In this document: positions 10,387 to 22,868 of the stretch, piece after piece
How the letters are laid out: each line of letters opens with the position of its first letter
Numbering within the stretch: position 1 is the first letter of the stretch
Source: Casuarius casuarius
Taxonomy: Eukaryota > Chordata > Aves > Casuariiformes > Casuariidae
Reading direction: 5' to 3'
DNA length: 64,000 bases
NCBI GenBank assembly: GCA_003342895.1
Contig: PTFA01000081.1
Span: forward strand, 3,738,434 to 3,802,433
Notes under the pieces: model-generated
Told to the model about the DNA's origin: nothing
The model's database searches: none
What the model saw: the letters and a program-made list of their open reading frames with translations, nothing else
Made by a program: the position numbers and the translations under genes

Positions 10387-13300
10387 GCCTGCTTCCCCCC
10401 CCCCCTCCGCGCCCTGCGTGCTGAAAACGCGGCTGCGTTCAGCAGACTCCGTCCCCCTTCGTGAGCAGCTGCTGAGTGAAAAAAAAAATCATATCGCGAT
10501 TTTTTAAGAGCCGGACGCTTTTAAAAAGACGTAAAACCCCACCCAGCGCTTCCCCCAAGGAAGGCACCCAGCCCCCACCACGTACAGGGCGCATGCTGGT
10601 TGTCCAGGGCGTGTGTTGGAAGCGGGATTAAATTGCCCTGCCTCAGTTTCAGAGCCTGGTTTTCACATACCTACTGCGGCATTAGAAAACTGCGTTCTGG
10701 TTCCCCTGCCTGGCTTCCCTAAGTTTGCTTTTAGTGATGTTTTCTAAAAGCACAGCCTATATATAAAACTTAGAACGGCTCTGCCCTTTTTCGCAGTGCC
10801 TCTGTGCTGACAGGCTCCAGGCAGGACGGGGAGTGCGAAGCGCCTGGGGAAGTACTTGAGGTTTCGCAGGAGTGGGGCAGGCGCATCGCTTCCTCCCGTG
10901 CCGCCTCTCGTTGAGGGCCGTGTAGGAGTCATCGTTTTTCCTGCTGCCTTTCCCCAGTTTGTTCATGTGCTTTAAATGGCAGCACACAGTGACCTGATGT
11001 AGACAGATGGGACACGTCCCTCACTTCCATGCTTGCTTAATCCTCTTGATCCCTGGGAGACTTCCTTAAACATGCTTCTTGCCCTTAGCTCTGGCTGTTG
11101 GCTTCCAGTCTTGTATCGCTGCGATGGCTATTGCTGCCACTCCTGGCCTCTTGCTGCTTCTGCTGCCTCCCTGCTCCTTTCCCTCTTGCTGTCCTCTTGC
11201 ACCTCTGCTTTCTCACACTTTTGCAGCCCTGTCTTTTAGCACCGCCTTTCTGGACGGCTGGTCAAATATTCTCGTAGAACTCGTGGGTGGTATGGAGCCC
11301 ACCCCAGCAAACTCGTGGAGTTTGCTTGTGCTCCCTACCAGACCTCCCTGTAGGGGCTGTGCTCCTCACTGGTGAGGTGCACCGCACCAGTTGGGAACTG
11401 GTGACCTAGCAGATCCTTCCTCTCTTGAGGTGCCTGGGAGCTGACAGCTGGTTTAATGAAGTTAGTATCAGTGCTTCCTGTCTGGAGAAGGCTTAAGAAG
11501 CAAAATACCAGGAAAGGAGAGGAGAGGGATCTTTCACCTCTGAGGGGCTTAGAAAGTAATAAACAGGCACATTACTGTGAAGGTGGTCTTCTCGTAACTG
11601 ATTTTTCATCCTCATGTGTTCACTTATCCTCGAAGACCATTCACTTAATTTGCTAATGTTAACTTTGCGCTAAATGTATGAAAATGTAGTACTAAAACAT
11701 ACTGATTTTTTTAAAGGTTTCTAAATATTGATGGTCCCCTTTCCTACATGACTGGGATCCCTATATACTGGGATATTGTGTTTTAAAGAATAAAGTCTTT
11801 TCGCTTTTCTCTGTGAAGAGTGCCTGGGATTGGAAGATGAAAGAGGAGAGCAGGGGGAATTGAGTTCTTGTAGGTACAGCTGTTCCCAGCTGTAAGAATC
11901 GGGGCAGAAATAAATTTAGAAGTGTCAGGAGAGACTAAACTAGTGCTAGCCTGGGAAGTCTTTATGTGGATTCTCATCGGCTTCTGTTACTCTATGCCGT
12001 GTCTCCTACAGTGCTAGAGTTAAGTTATCACTTGAAAATGTTGGTTCTCTGGAATAAATCATCCTCTTCTCAAATGTGACTTCTCATCTGTTTTGTTTCT
12101 TTTACTTCCTCAGTAAGTCTGCCTACTTTCTTCCCTTAAGCCATTCCTCCTTTAAGCCTTCTTTTGATTTTGAGTCTGTTAGAGGTTGATCTGTTTTCTG
12201 AGAACTGGTAGACCTAGAGGAGACAATCAGAATAGCTGTCCTCTGTGTTCCTGTTTTGTATTTTGGGCTTTTCTAAAGATTCAAGTTGAAATGTTTCCTT
12301 GTATCTGCTACTGCATTATCTATTTTTCTGGTTTGTGAAATCAACAGTATTGGCAGGGTCTTAGTAGAAATCATGTGTTTCTGAACTTCTTTTTCAAATG
12401 GAAATCTCTGTGAACAGCATTGTCTGTTCTTTGGATCTTGTTAATATCTTCTGGTTGGTGTTTTGAGCTACCCACAGTTTCCCCTCTGCATTTCCACATG
12501 CAAAGGGAAAGTATTCAGACTGATCATAAGGTAAAGTTTGAAAATTGGTGACATTCAGCTCTCTGAGGCAGGTCAGCTTACAAGCTCTTGGCTGCTGAGA
12601 TGTTGTGAGGAAGCTATTGAAGGGAACTTCCAGAGAGGTGCAGGCCTGATGTCTTCTAGGTCTTTCCTTCTCAGGATTTTGAAATTGAGAGTCTGGCATG
12701 ATCATTAAGAAGGCAGATTCTGCATTTATGAAAAAATAAAACAAAACCCGGAAAGCTGTGTATTTAGGGAACAAACCTCACTGGGTTCAGAGAAGCAGAT
12801 GTGATTCTTTCTCTGAGAAAAAAGAGAGATGTAGACATGTTACACATGTATGGTGTATCTAGATATCTGATTTGTGTGTGGAGTGTGTGCTTCTTTTAAT
12901 GTAGCCTAATGTGCAACCTCACTTCCTCTTAAGTAGTTGTGACAGGAACTTCAGGGCTAGTGTATTCAGAATTGCAGCCCAAATAAATGTTTAATTTTAA
13001 AATGACAGATTACTTAGGGCTGTCATTCTTTCCATACTCTTACTACGCAAGACTGAGCAAATACTGTATAGTAAACTTTGGAATTGGCTGTTGTATAGAC
13101 ACGTTTGCTTCTGGGCTGAGCATCTTGAAAGAAGTGGTTTAGAGCACTTTTAAAAATTGATTTCACCGTTGCATCTACCGCTGGCCTGAGTGTTCCAGTA
13201 TCTGCCAGGGGTAATTATGGACAGTTGGTTCAAATGTTGCTTAAATGTGTAAGCCTTGATGGGAAATGCAGTGGATTTCAGCCAAAATGCTAATTTTTAT

Positions 13301-14440
13301 GTTTTGTCATTTCACAGAACTGTGAACTCAGAACAAATTATTTTTATACTGATCTACTGATATGTAATCACACAGCTAAGGCCAAGTTCATCCTTGATGT
13401 AGCATTGCAATCTGCAGATGTGATTACGGATAGAGTATCAGCAGTAAGCTTAAGCTGACGAACTTGGTATGCATGGTAGTGTAGTGGCTTTATTTGCCCG
13501 GGATACCAGGTAAATTTATGTACCCTGCACTGAAGCTCATGATGCCAAGGCTGCTTTCCTCCAGGAATGCAGTTTAAAGCTAGTGTGCGTATGATTACGT
13601 GAACTGTAATCCTGCCCTTTGGATTGCATCGTACTATCAATTATTTTTTTAAAAAATGTAAATTTAATGTATTTTATAATTTAAACTTTTTTTGTAAATT
13701 AACAGTATTGTGCTAGGGATGTGTTTGCTGTCTGATTCTTTTCTTTTTTCCTCCATTTCCACTATAATATAGAAGAGAATTAAACATTACGGTAAAGGTC
13801 GCAATTCAGGAATCTGCCTCTCTTTTACAGCTGATGAACTGTTAATATTCTAGCTGTCTAGCATGGGTTAGGTTACAATGATAGAGTATACAAATAAGAA
13901 AGGTCTTCCTTAGTGTTACTTTAATAACCGGTCATGGATGAATCCATCAGTAATTTTGGATGCTCTTACCTACTGTCAGGTAGTCATGAACCTGTTAGAG
14001 CTAGAATGTATGCAATATTCAGATTGAATTTTTTTTCTACACAGTCAATGCAAACAAGATGGTATCCTCTTTTAGAGCTTCAAGCACGCCAAACTGGGGT
14101 GTCATTTGGGAGAAGTCTGATTGCCAGATCACAGCTTTTAGGGATGCATGCAGCTGCAATATCAAAGGAGAGAACAGACCTATCTAAACAGGTTGGTGTG
14201 CATGTATTGCACTGATTATAGTTTTCATGGTGTGGAGAAGAAAGGGTGCAGCTCTTAATTCTTCAGTAGATTCCTTTAGGTTTTCCTGAGTGAGAACTGT
14301 GTCTTGGCATAGACTGAGCAACATTTCCTCTGTTTGACAAATTGGAGGTTATGGCAAGCATTCAAAATCCTGCAGAGCTGTGAGTGCACCTGTGATGTTC
14401 ACAAGTAGTAACAGTCTAATACTGAGCTGTTAATATGGAT

Positions 14441-14480
14441 AGGAGTTTCACCGCTGACTTCAGTCAGGATCAGACCCTGC
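14441..14480. repeat. MITE fragment
   Basis: A GGAGTTTCACCGCTGACTTC segment followed by CAGGATCAGACCC resembles one arm of the palindromic MITE family (core 'ggagttttgccattgacttcaatgg', terminus 'ggatcaggccc'). Only one arm is recognisable. Confidence 0.45.
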
Positions 14481-17400
14481 TTTGGAAATGATGATCCAGT
14501 CCAAGCAGGGACAAGATAGCCCCAGATGGAACTGGAGCTGTCGGATTTCTCCAGTAGCTTGTGTCTTCTCCGCTCCATTTTGCATGTTCATGTGGCTCAG
14601 CCTTCCTTTTTCCTGAAAGATCCTGTCTGCAGCTGTTTCCTGCTGTTCTAGTGTTAAACAAGCAGAGGAGCAGAGATGAAACTGAATTTGTTATTTCTTT
14701 TACGAGGCATAGTTATGTGCTGAGAAACAAACAGGGTTTACCCTGTCACATTCATAGCCTTACACTGAGAGAACTAGTCTTTATTTGGCCTCTCAAGACT
14801 ATAACTGAGCTGGGGGCCTGTGTGCTTTATAAGGCACACTGCAGTGTTAATCTCTTGGTTGTTGGACTGGAGAGGTTATCAGAGTATGCTACAACTGCCG
14901 GGATGCCTTGATTTCCCTTCCAAAGGAAACTTAAGGTGAACAGTAGCCTTAGTCTTCTCCAAGCGTACATGCGGGAGGAGCTCCTGGTTTCCCTTGTTTC
15001 AACACACTTCGAGGACCGATGCATTAGGAGTTGCCTAAAGATAAAACAGTATGAAATCCCGAGCTTTCTGTAGCCACCTCTGTGCTCCAAATCGACAGCT
15101 TTCTATTCCTGTCAGTTAACACTAACACGTTATTTTTCTGCAGTGAGCATCTGTGAGCAGTATCCCTACTCTGGGCCAGATGTTATCTCACACACAGCTG
15201 TCTTGCGCTCATTACTTGCTACTTATTACTGCCATGTTCATGAGCAGGTCATCCAGTGAGAGAGCAGAAAAATGCCCTATGACTTCTCTGGCATCCTTAA
15301 GTTCAAGAATTGAGTTCATCACCCACGATCTCTAGGTAGCTGTGGTGAGCATTCTGGAGACGATTGAGGATGCCGATGAGTGTGTGGAAAAGGTAAATAT
15401 GGAACAAGTGCTTAATGTCCCTTCTAGCTGAGGAACTCCGGCACATGAAATGAAACTTGCAGGCAGCGGGTTCAGAACAGACTAAAGGACTTTTTTGTAC
15501 AGTGTGTAGTTAAAACTTTGTAACTTACTGTACCAGTATTTTGGAGCTGCAGAAGTTTCCCTGGATTGAGAAAGAGCACAGACAAACTCAGAGAGGAAAA
15601 AGCCTTCACGGTCTGTTAATCCTAAAGATACAATTTCTGGCTCAGGAAGTGCCTCTGCTATAGTTAGCCGGAGGCTGGGAAGGTATCCTGGGGAGGTAAG
15701 ACTGTATGACAAGTGCAAGCATATGCCTTTCTTGTGGCTTCTGCTATTTGTGGCAGGATACTGTATTAATTGGACCTTTCATCTGACCCAATGAAGCCGT
15801 GCTGGTATCTTTAGTCAAGGTGCAGGATGCCATTGCTTTTGCCTGATCAGTAGTACTATGGGCTCTATTTGCCAGTGTTAGTTCAAGAGAGGAACTAGAA
15901 GGAGAGCATGATTTTTCTATTTTAGTACAGTTTTCTTCTAAAGCATATTATAAAGAAAATCAACAACAAATCTGTTGTACATTTAAGCATGGTATTTGTT
16001 GACAGTGGTCATGCTGACATCTTTCTGCTGTTCATGAGTGAGATTTCTATGTAGGCAGTAGAAGCTGAGAATAAATCAATTTTTGGATCTCATTTCAAAG
16101 CATAATTTGCATAGTCATTTTCATTTTTCAGCTTGTGTGTTGCTTGTCTATTGTTTCAAGTGACTTAGTTTGGTGGTGGCGGTGTCTGTTTCAGAATGGC
16201 TTTAGAAAACAGATTCTGAAATTAGTTACACCGGGATATGCCAGGATATGCCATGCTTTATATAAGTGCAGGTGGAAGCAGTTTGTCTTGAAAATACTTA
16301 AAATACAAAAGATAGAATGAAAGGGCAAAAAGCAGTGATACAGTAATGGCTTTGTCTTGGAGGCTGAGAGGAAAAAAAAGGATATGGAAAGACATAACAG
16401 AATATTAGTAGATAGTGAATAATTTATGGAGAGAAAAGGAGATAAATAGTGGAAAATAATGGAATATTTTCAGTCCTGTGGTAGGATCTATTGAGACCAT
16501 GTTATAGTGCTGGGGGCGGGGGCAATTAAGAAAGTTTTGGTTGAACAATCTAGGCATTATGTGACTGGGAGTTGGGGTCCAATTCTACTACTGAAATGAG
16601 GTCTCTTGCCCTATGTGCAGCTAATTTTCCTTGTTCTAACCTGTGAAAAAGCTCCACAGAGTTTACTAGAAATTGGATGAAACTAACTAGATGTGTTTGG
16701 TTTTTATTTAAGACTACAGTGATTAGCATACTTTCCCTAGCTTACTTTTTATTTATACCAGATTTGCTATTGCTAACATTGTCCTCGTGTTCTGAAGTCT
16801 CAGAGATCTCGTGTGTGTATGTATTTTTGTTTTGAGAAGGGAAAAGAGGAGATGAGGTGTGCTTTTGTTCCTTTTTTTGTTTTGTTTGCCTTTGGATAGC
16901 TGAAAAATAAATGTTTGTTAGTACTTAAAGCTTGGTCCCTTGGGCATTTAAGGATATTATTCTATATTAGTGCTGCTTTTCAACACAGCATTAGAATTCC
17001 CCATCTGCTCCTGCTCTCCCACGCAGACATGCACCTTCTTTGTCTATTTACATCCAAACAGGAATTGTAGATCCCGAAAGAGGAAAGGGAGTTCACTATC
17101 TTCAAGAAGAGATTGCCACTCAATTACCACTGGTTTTGTTGATTTACTGTAGCCCTAGAAAGCCAACAAAGTGCTGAGTTTCCTATATAATGTCCAAAAT
17201 GCTTCTTTCATTTTATCTCCTTTCTACAATTGACAAGTAGCTTTTCTTTAGTATATTTAGATCTTTTCATATTAAGATTATGAAGCCTAATTTGATGCCC
17301 TGTTAATCTTTTTCCTGGTAATCTGTAGAAAAGCACAGCTGCGCTACTAAAAACACACTGTTTATCCGTGATCTCTGGGTCTGGGCAGCCTGCAGCATTC

Positions 17401-20377
17401 CAAAGATCAAAGTTTAAAACAGACGTGTCAGCCCTTCATAATTCCCTGTATTTAAGCACACGATACCACACAATCTATACTTGCAGCTGATAAATATATC
17501 TGCTGAGCTTCAGCCTGCTTGCATGTGAGTGTACCGCCTTCTTGCGCTGTAGCTTTAACAGAAAGGTATGTCCTGGCAATTTGATAACCATACAGTAAGG
17601 TGAGGCAAACTAGTTTAGTAGTCATCCGGTTATGTAGTTATTCCTTTTAAAGTAAACAGTGTTAAGGATTTTTGCATTTTTTTTAAAGGAATATTTTTGC
17701 AAATGCCATTTTTTCCCCCTCCTTTTTTCATTGCCTATGTGGGAAAACCAGCACATTTGTTTAAGGATAAACTGGGAAGTCTGTGGTTTTCAGCACACAC
17801 ATTTTGAATAATATTTATACAGACTATTATTTAATGGGCCATATAAATATTTATCATATGCTGCAGGCCTTTGATCATAAATGCTTGTTTGAAAAGCCAT
17901 TCTGTCCCTGCTGTGATTTGCAAAGAAAGAGGCAATTGCTGCTTTAGTGCTTGGAGGGAATTTTGGCTTCTTGTTCTGTCTTAGCAGTTGTAGTCATGGA
18001 ATAACATGGTCAAGTTTGAGATGTCTTTTTGAATTTGTTTTTTTCTCTCCCTCTCTTTCTGCTTTCAAGTCTAAATAATAACATGTAAATATGAGGCCCT
18101 AATCCTGCAACTGACAGGCAGTGCTGTATTAAGTTCTGGGGCCTTTTTTCATGGCTGCAGGAGTCTACGCACCCTGTCAGATACCTCACTGTTCTGTCTA
18201 TCAAAACGCAGAGGCATCCTCTTCTCTTCATGTTGTGGCTGACAAAGGTACTGTCGTAGAGCAGTCTCTCTATACCCCTGTTTAATTGCAAAGGAAAAAA
18301 AAAATTAGCTTCCTAGCTTAAATACTTCAGGGGTATAAAAGGTGGTGGTATTATCACCACTGCTTTCCACCACTTGGAATGGCCATAAATATGCATCATC
18401 CATGCACAGAATGCTCTGGGGAATATTAGTGACTATTTGGGGAATATTTAGGAATATTGCTTCTTAAGAACTGACCTCTGTGACTGGTTTACTGCTGTTC
18501 CCATGATTGTATTCACTGCAGAGGCTGTATGCTAAGAATCCAGTAAATGCAAAATGCAAAACAAAATATTATTTCTTGGACATGGCAGTGAACTGGTGAC
18601 AGGATTCCAAGGCAGGAAGTTTGTACTGGGACCTTCGTCTCGCTCTGGACTCGATTAGGAGTCTCGTCATTTCTGATTTACAATCTTCTCTTGTACCAAA
18701 GGAACCTTTTGTAAACAAAACTGAATGACAACATCCATCCTTAAATTTATAGTAAGGTACTTTGGCTAAATATTTTCCACAAACCACTGTTGAGTTCCTA
18801 CTTTCTCAAGAATTGCTGTTAGGTAGAGTCCCTCATTGGTGATACTTATGAGCTAAAGAAGACAGTGTTTACTTGTGGATTCAGTTGACAAGTAGGTGAA
18901 ATCCCAAGTGATTAGTGTTCCAGAAAAACCCTTGGCATCAAGTGATGGTTTTGCAAGCAAATCATATCCTGTTGCAGAGACATTAGACTTTGAACAGCCT
19001 CAGTAACTCAGAGTGCTTTTGCTATGCTTGAAAAAATGAAGAATATTTACTTTTAGCATTTTTCTATAAGATATTGAAGTATGGCTTTTTAAATCTAGCT
19101 GAACCTTACTCAGAGAAGGACCAGGTTAAATAGGTTTGTAATTCTTGTTTTTGGGTTCTGTCACTTAACTGTTCCTTGCTAGCCGTCAATCAATTTACAG
19201 AAATAAAATAGTGGATATTCATAGACTGGCATATACTGCCTGAGCATATAAACAAACTTTGCTTCCTGTGCAGTCAGTCACACATGCGCACCATGGTTGC
19301 TTAGTAAGGAAAAAAGAAAGCAAACATTACATGGGTTGATTGGGTTCCAGGTTTCAAATGTTTGTGGGAAGAATCCAGTGCAAAGCCATAATTTTAAGTG
19401 CTGAGTAGGAGGTACTATGAGCTTAATTCTCTAACATCTGTTAAATTTGCTCTCAAAGTAGCAAAAACACATTAATGAGCTAAAATCAAGGCTGCCATAC
19501 AGGGAAGAGAAATAAAAAATTAGAATAATACTGTGTGAGAGGGAGGCAGGATGTAAAATATTCCTTTCACTATCTGTATTCTGTGAAAAGCATGTAAGAA
19601 ACATTTGCCTATGTAAAAAAAAGGGGAGGGGGGAGAGAGAAGAAAAATCTGCTTAGAGACTTGCGGTTTATTCTCTTCTTTTTATGAGTCAGCAGTTAGG
19701 AGCAGTGCCAAAATTGGGAGAAACAGGGAAATTCATGAGATAATATCAGGAACAGTTTATTTTATGCCATTTCTTCATAGTAAAATTTCTAGCAAGTAGC
19801 TAGCAGCATCTGCAGCCAGACTTCTGAACTTTGTTTGAGGAAATCGAGTGCAACATTACAACGTGAACATCATCTGTTGAAAAGAATGTCTTACAAGTCT
19901 CTTTACAGCCGAGGGCTAATGCAGTGTGTTTTAAGTATCCCCAACTGATAGATGTAGTATTAATCACTGATATCAGGAAAACTGTCCTGTCACAGAGGCA
20001 TTAACCTTTGTTAGTCTGACCAGGTCATAGAGTCAGGGCCAAAAAATAAAGCCAGCTTTCTTGCCAGTATTCCTAGGAGTTAGACTCATGGCACACCATA
20101 TTTTTAGCTGATTGCTCAGCACTTGAATAGATGACTGTACTTAACAAGATTAGTGTATATTGTATCTAATCTACTGGGTAGAATGAGAATGCTGAACAGA
20201 GTAGCTAGTATTCCCGTTAGTACTCCAGTGTGCTCTCTAGCTTTGATTTTCTACTCTCTGATATTATTAAAAACTAACAATCTGTACATCTTCCTCTAGT
20301 GCCTCTGCCATGGTGCCTGCAGAATGCTGTGTGATAACTGCTTTTGGTTTGTGCTGGGCTGCTTACGAGCTTTTGTG

Positions 20378-20475
20378 AGGGACCAGAACTCCCTAGCGCT
20401 GGTGCTGTGCAGACACAGAACAGAAAGATGATTTCTGGCTCCAAGCAGTGGTAATCTAAGCATAAAATGACAGAT
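20378..20475 (-). repeat. Old MIR-related SINE/CORE fragment
   Basis: The blocks GGGACCAGAACTCC, CTGGTGCTGTGCAGACACAGAACAGAAAGATG and GGTAATCTAAGCATAAAATGACAGA match, in order, the tail block seen in many sauropsid MIR-type elements ('cagaaccccattgtgctaggcgctgtacaaacacagaacaaaaagatggtccctgccccaaagagcttacaatctaag'). This tail lies beside a reverse-oriented SINE body in other genomes. The body is not evident here. Confidence 0.6.
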
Positions 20476-22655
20476 TCAGGTAGTACAAAATGATAGTATG
20501 GTGCAGGTTGTGATTACAGAACCCCACAGACTAACCACATTTCCACTAACCATTTAAAGGGATAGGGTAAGGGGAGGGCTGGGCAGTTTTCTTTAGCCAA
20601 GGTGTTGGCTTGGGCCAAAGTTTCATTTGTGCTTAAAACAGCGTAACTCAGCTGTTACACTGCTTAATTATTATCCAGTATTATGCTTGCACTGTGAGTT
20701 TTCTGAGGTAGGGACCTGCCTTCTTTTATTATTCCACCTGCTCCCTCTAAACCTCTGTAATAATAAATTCGTAATACCTTATCAACAGCAGTGGTTACAA
20801 GCCAACAACTAAGGTGAATAGCCACTATATTGTGACAACACCGTGTTGAAACCGACACACAATGATAGATCTAGACCTGTACCCAAGATGCTTCATTAAA
20901 GAAAAAAAAAATGCTTGCCTTTAAACCTTGTAGAAATAGAACAAGTAAAACCATTGCTTCCAAAACTGAGTATAATTTACCTGGACGGTCAGCCGTTGTT
21001 GTCTAAAGGTAGAAAGATAGCTACTGCAGTTTTCTGTGCTGCTGCTTTTTGGATCGTGTTTTGAATATACTTTGCCATTAAAGTCTAGTTCTTTCCAAAA
21101 ATTATATATAGGATCAATTTGGAATGTGAGTAATCCCATTGTTCTACTGAGTAGTAATTCTCAAACCTTGCCCCCTTTGCCCATGTCCCTCCCTCTGAGC
21201 ATCCCATCTTCCATGTACAATAGTAAGCCAAATCACTTTTCTGGGAGAGATTGGCTTTTTTTCAGTGTAGCCATTTTGATGCTCTGTAAATATTGTGTAC
21301 TTACAAAGTTATAATTCATCGGTTCATTTTCTGGAAATCAGAAAATAAATACCTCTTTGGGTGTTTCAAAAGTCTGCTAGGAGATTCATATCAGCACCAA
21401 ACAGTGCTTATCTGAGCTGTCAGATACTTTGTATCAGCTCTTAGCATTCTCCCAGCTGGATGAAAATGTAAATGTTAGCCATTAATTAAGGACAAAATCT
21501 GAGAAATTAAGTGCAATGAGTTTGCCACTGTACTAAATGTCATCTATTAAAATGTAATGTAGTGAAGTAAGCAATTCATTGTGAGTAATTTAACTGGGTA
21601 ACTTAGTCTCACTTTGTTCTTGTATATTATCGGAGACTAGGCAGAGATTTCCTCGAATGCTGTCATAACTCAAAGCGTTTTCAGCAGTTTTCTTTCTGAA
21701 GCTTAAAAATTGTGTGGAATGATGGTGGATAGCTCATTGACAGCTCCCTAGACAAGCTAAGCACTCTGTTCTGTTTTTTTCTTTGCAGGGCTCAAAATTG
21801 GGTAATAGGTGGTCTATGCTGGATGGTCACTTAGTTATTTTAATTATCAGTGTCATGCCACTTTTTTGGGGAGAGGGGAACTGTTTTCAGACTTCTGCAG
21901 AAATTCAGCCTGACTTACTGTCTCATATACAAGTAAGATGCCACTCATTAGCTGGTTGGCTCTATAGGAGGCAGCAGCTTTTGGCTCTTCGTTCCTGTTG
22001 AGTTCAGGATGCAGTAGAGCCAGGCATACCCCACCTTTCACTAGTTCAAGAGTATAATCTCTTTGCACGAAGGCAATGGCATCTCTGGTGCAGAGGCTAC
22101 TTGCTTCCTGAGTGGGAGCTGCTGCTGTCTTGTTCAGAGGTGAATCCAGCTTGCCAGTTATCAGCAGCTCCTCCACCTGCCAAGTCGGGAGAACCTGTGA
22201 GTCTCTGGATCGGACTTTCTCTTTTGTGCAAGGTGCCAGCTCCTGATTCCTACTGCTTTTGGAACCATACCCTTTCCTTTCCTTCCTGTTTCCCTCCCTC
22301 TTTTTCTTTATTTAGACATGATACCATGTGACCGCTGCTCAGTTTCTTGAGTGCATGAATTTTATAGCATGAGTATTCTTACATGGAAATTCACAGTTTG
22401 CTTTTCAGGAACTTCTGTGCCATGCAACTTAAATGCAAACATTTAACAAAAAACAGCACAACTAGTGCGAGACTTGGAAAGTAAAATTAATTAAAAAATG
22501 TCACATGAAGACTGTCAGCAAAAAAAAGGAGTTATCAAGCAAAGTGCCTGCGCAGCATCTGCACTGTCCCGTTCAGCACAACTTTTCACCATCATCAGTC
22601 ATTTTATCTGTGTCTTTTTAAACCCACTATTTTTACTGTTTTTTTTTTTCTACAG

Positions 22656-22868
22656 GTTTTAGTAAAAATGCACAGTAAGAAGCAGGCTCCAGTAAATTAC
22701 TATGTTGGAATTGATGTTGGATCGGCAAGTGTTCGTGCGGCTTTGGTAGATGAATTTGGGACGGTAGTGGCACATGCAGATCAGCCAATCCAAATTTGGG
22801 AACCCCAAGCAGACCACTATGAGCAATCCTCTGCTGACATATGGGCTGCTTGTTGCTCAGTCACAAAG
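22656..22868 (+). CDS. FGGY: FGGY coding exon 1 (residues 1-67), D-ribulokinase N-terminus
   Basis: This exon holds 12 bases of 5' UTR and the start codon at 22,668. Its acceptor has a long T run and TACAG; its donor is AAAG|GTATGT. It encodes 67 residues and ends in phase 0 after Val-Thr-Lys. Residues 11-28 ([18 protein letters not shown]) are the first strand-turn-strand of the ribonuclease-H-like kinase fold, with Asp16 and the Gly18/Ser19 turn that contact the ATP phosphates in FGGY kinases. WEP at 44-46 and the [12 protein letters not shown] helix at 52-63 are typical of the ribulokinase branch. The ATG has A at -3, and an in-frame TAG lies upstream in the promoter region, so this start is well supported. 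Human FGGY, from memory, has the same 67-residue segment without gaps. The variable first nine residues carry no obvious targeting signal, in keeping with a cytosolic enzyme. Confidence 0.96.

Larger units (their letters stand above)
9945..10430 (+). promoter_or_regulatory. FGGY: CpG-island promoter of FGGY
   Basis: About 480 bases are abruptly GC-rich and dense in CpG, in a window that is otherwise AT-rich and CpG-depleted. The island contains a (CCCCT)n tract, a GCGCAAGCGC NRF1-type site, several GGGCGG-like boxes and a 34-bp tandem repeat, and ends in a C-rich run at 10,388-10,400. It contains a good splice donor at 10,235 and is the only CpG island upstream of the first FGGY coding exon. 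The promoter assignment is inferred from position and composition, since no transcription start can be read directly. A CpG island of this type could also fire in the minus direction. Confidence 0.8.
10235..22655 (+). other. FGGY: FGGY intron 1
   Basis: This long first intron starts with GTAAGT and ends with a run of pyrimidines and TACAG. Its first 200 bases are still CpG island and hold the 34-bp tandem repeat with MYB-type sites. The rest is AT-rich. It holds a MITE fragment at about 14,441-14,480, an old MIR-type SINE at 20,378-20,475, and two AT-rich blocks at 17,330-17,960 that resemble conserved non-coding sequence. Open frames of 60-126 codons occur on both strands, but none looks like a protein and none has splice signals in a matching frame. 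No second gene is supported. Confidence 0.75.

Noticed and set aside
9939..10424. Open frames of 60-90 codons on both strands across the CpG island
   Set aside because: GC-rich DNA has few stop codons. The translations are Pro/Ala/Arg/Gly low-complexity and no splice or start context supports them.
11033..11375. Overlapping Leu/Ser-rich open frames of 68 and 98 codons
   Set aside because: They arise from a CTG/CCT-rich low-complexity stretch. A signal-peptide-like look is a composition effect, and no gene context is present.
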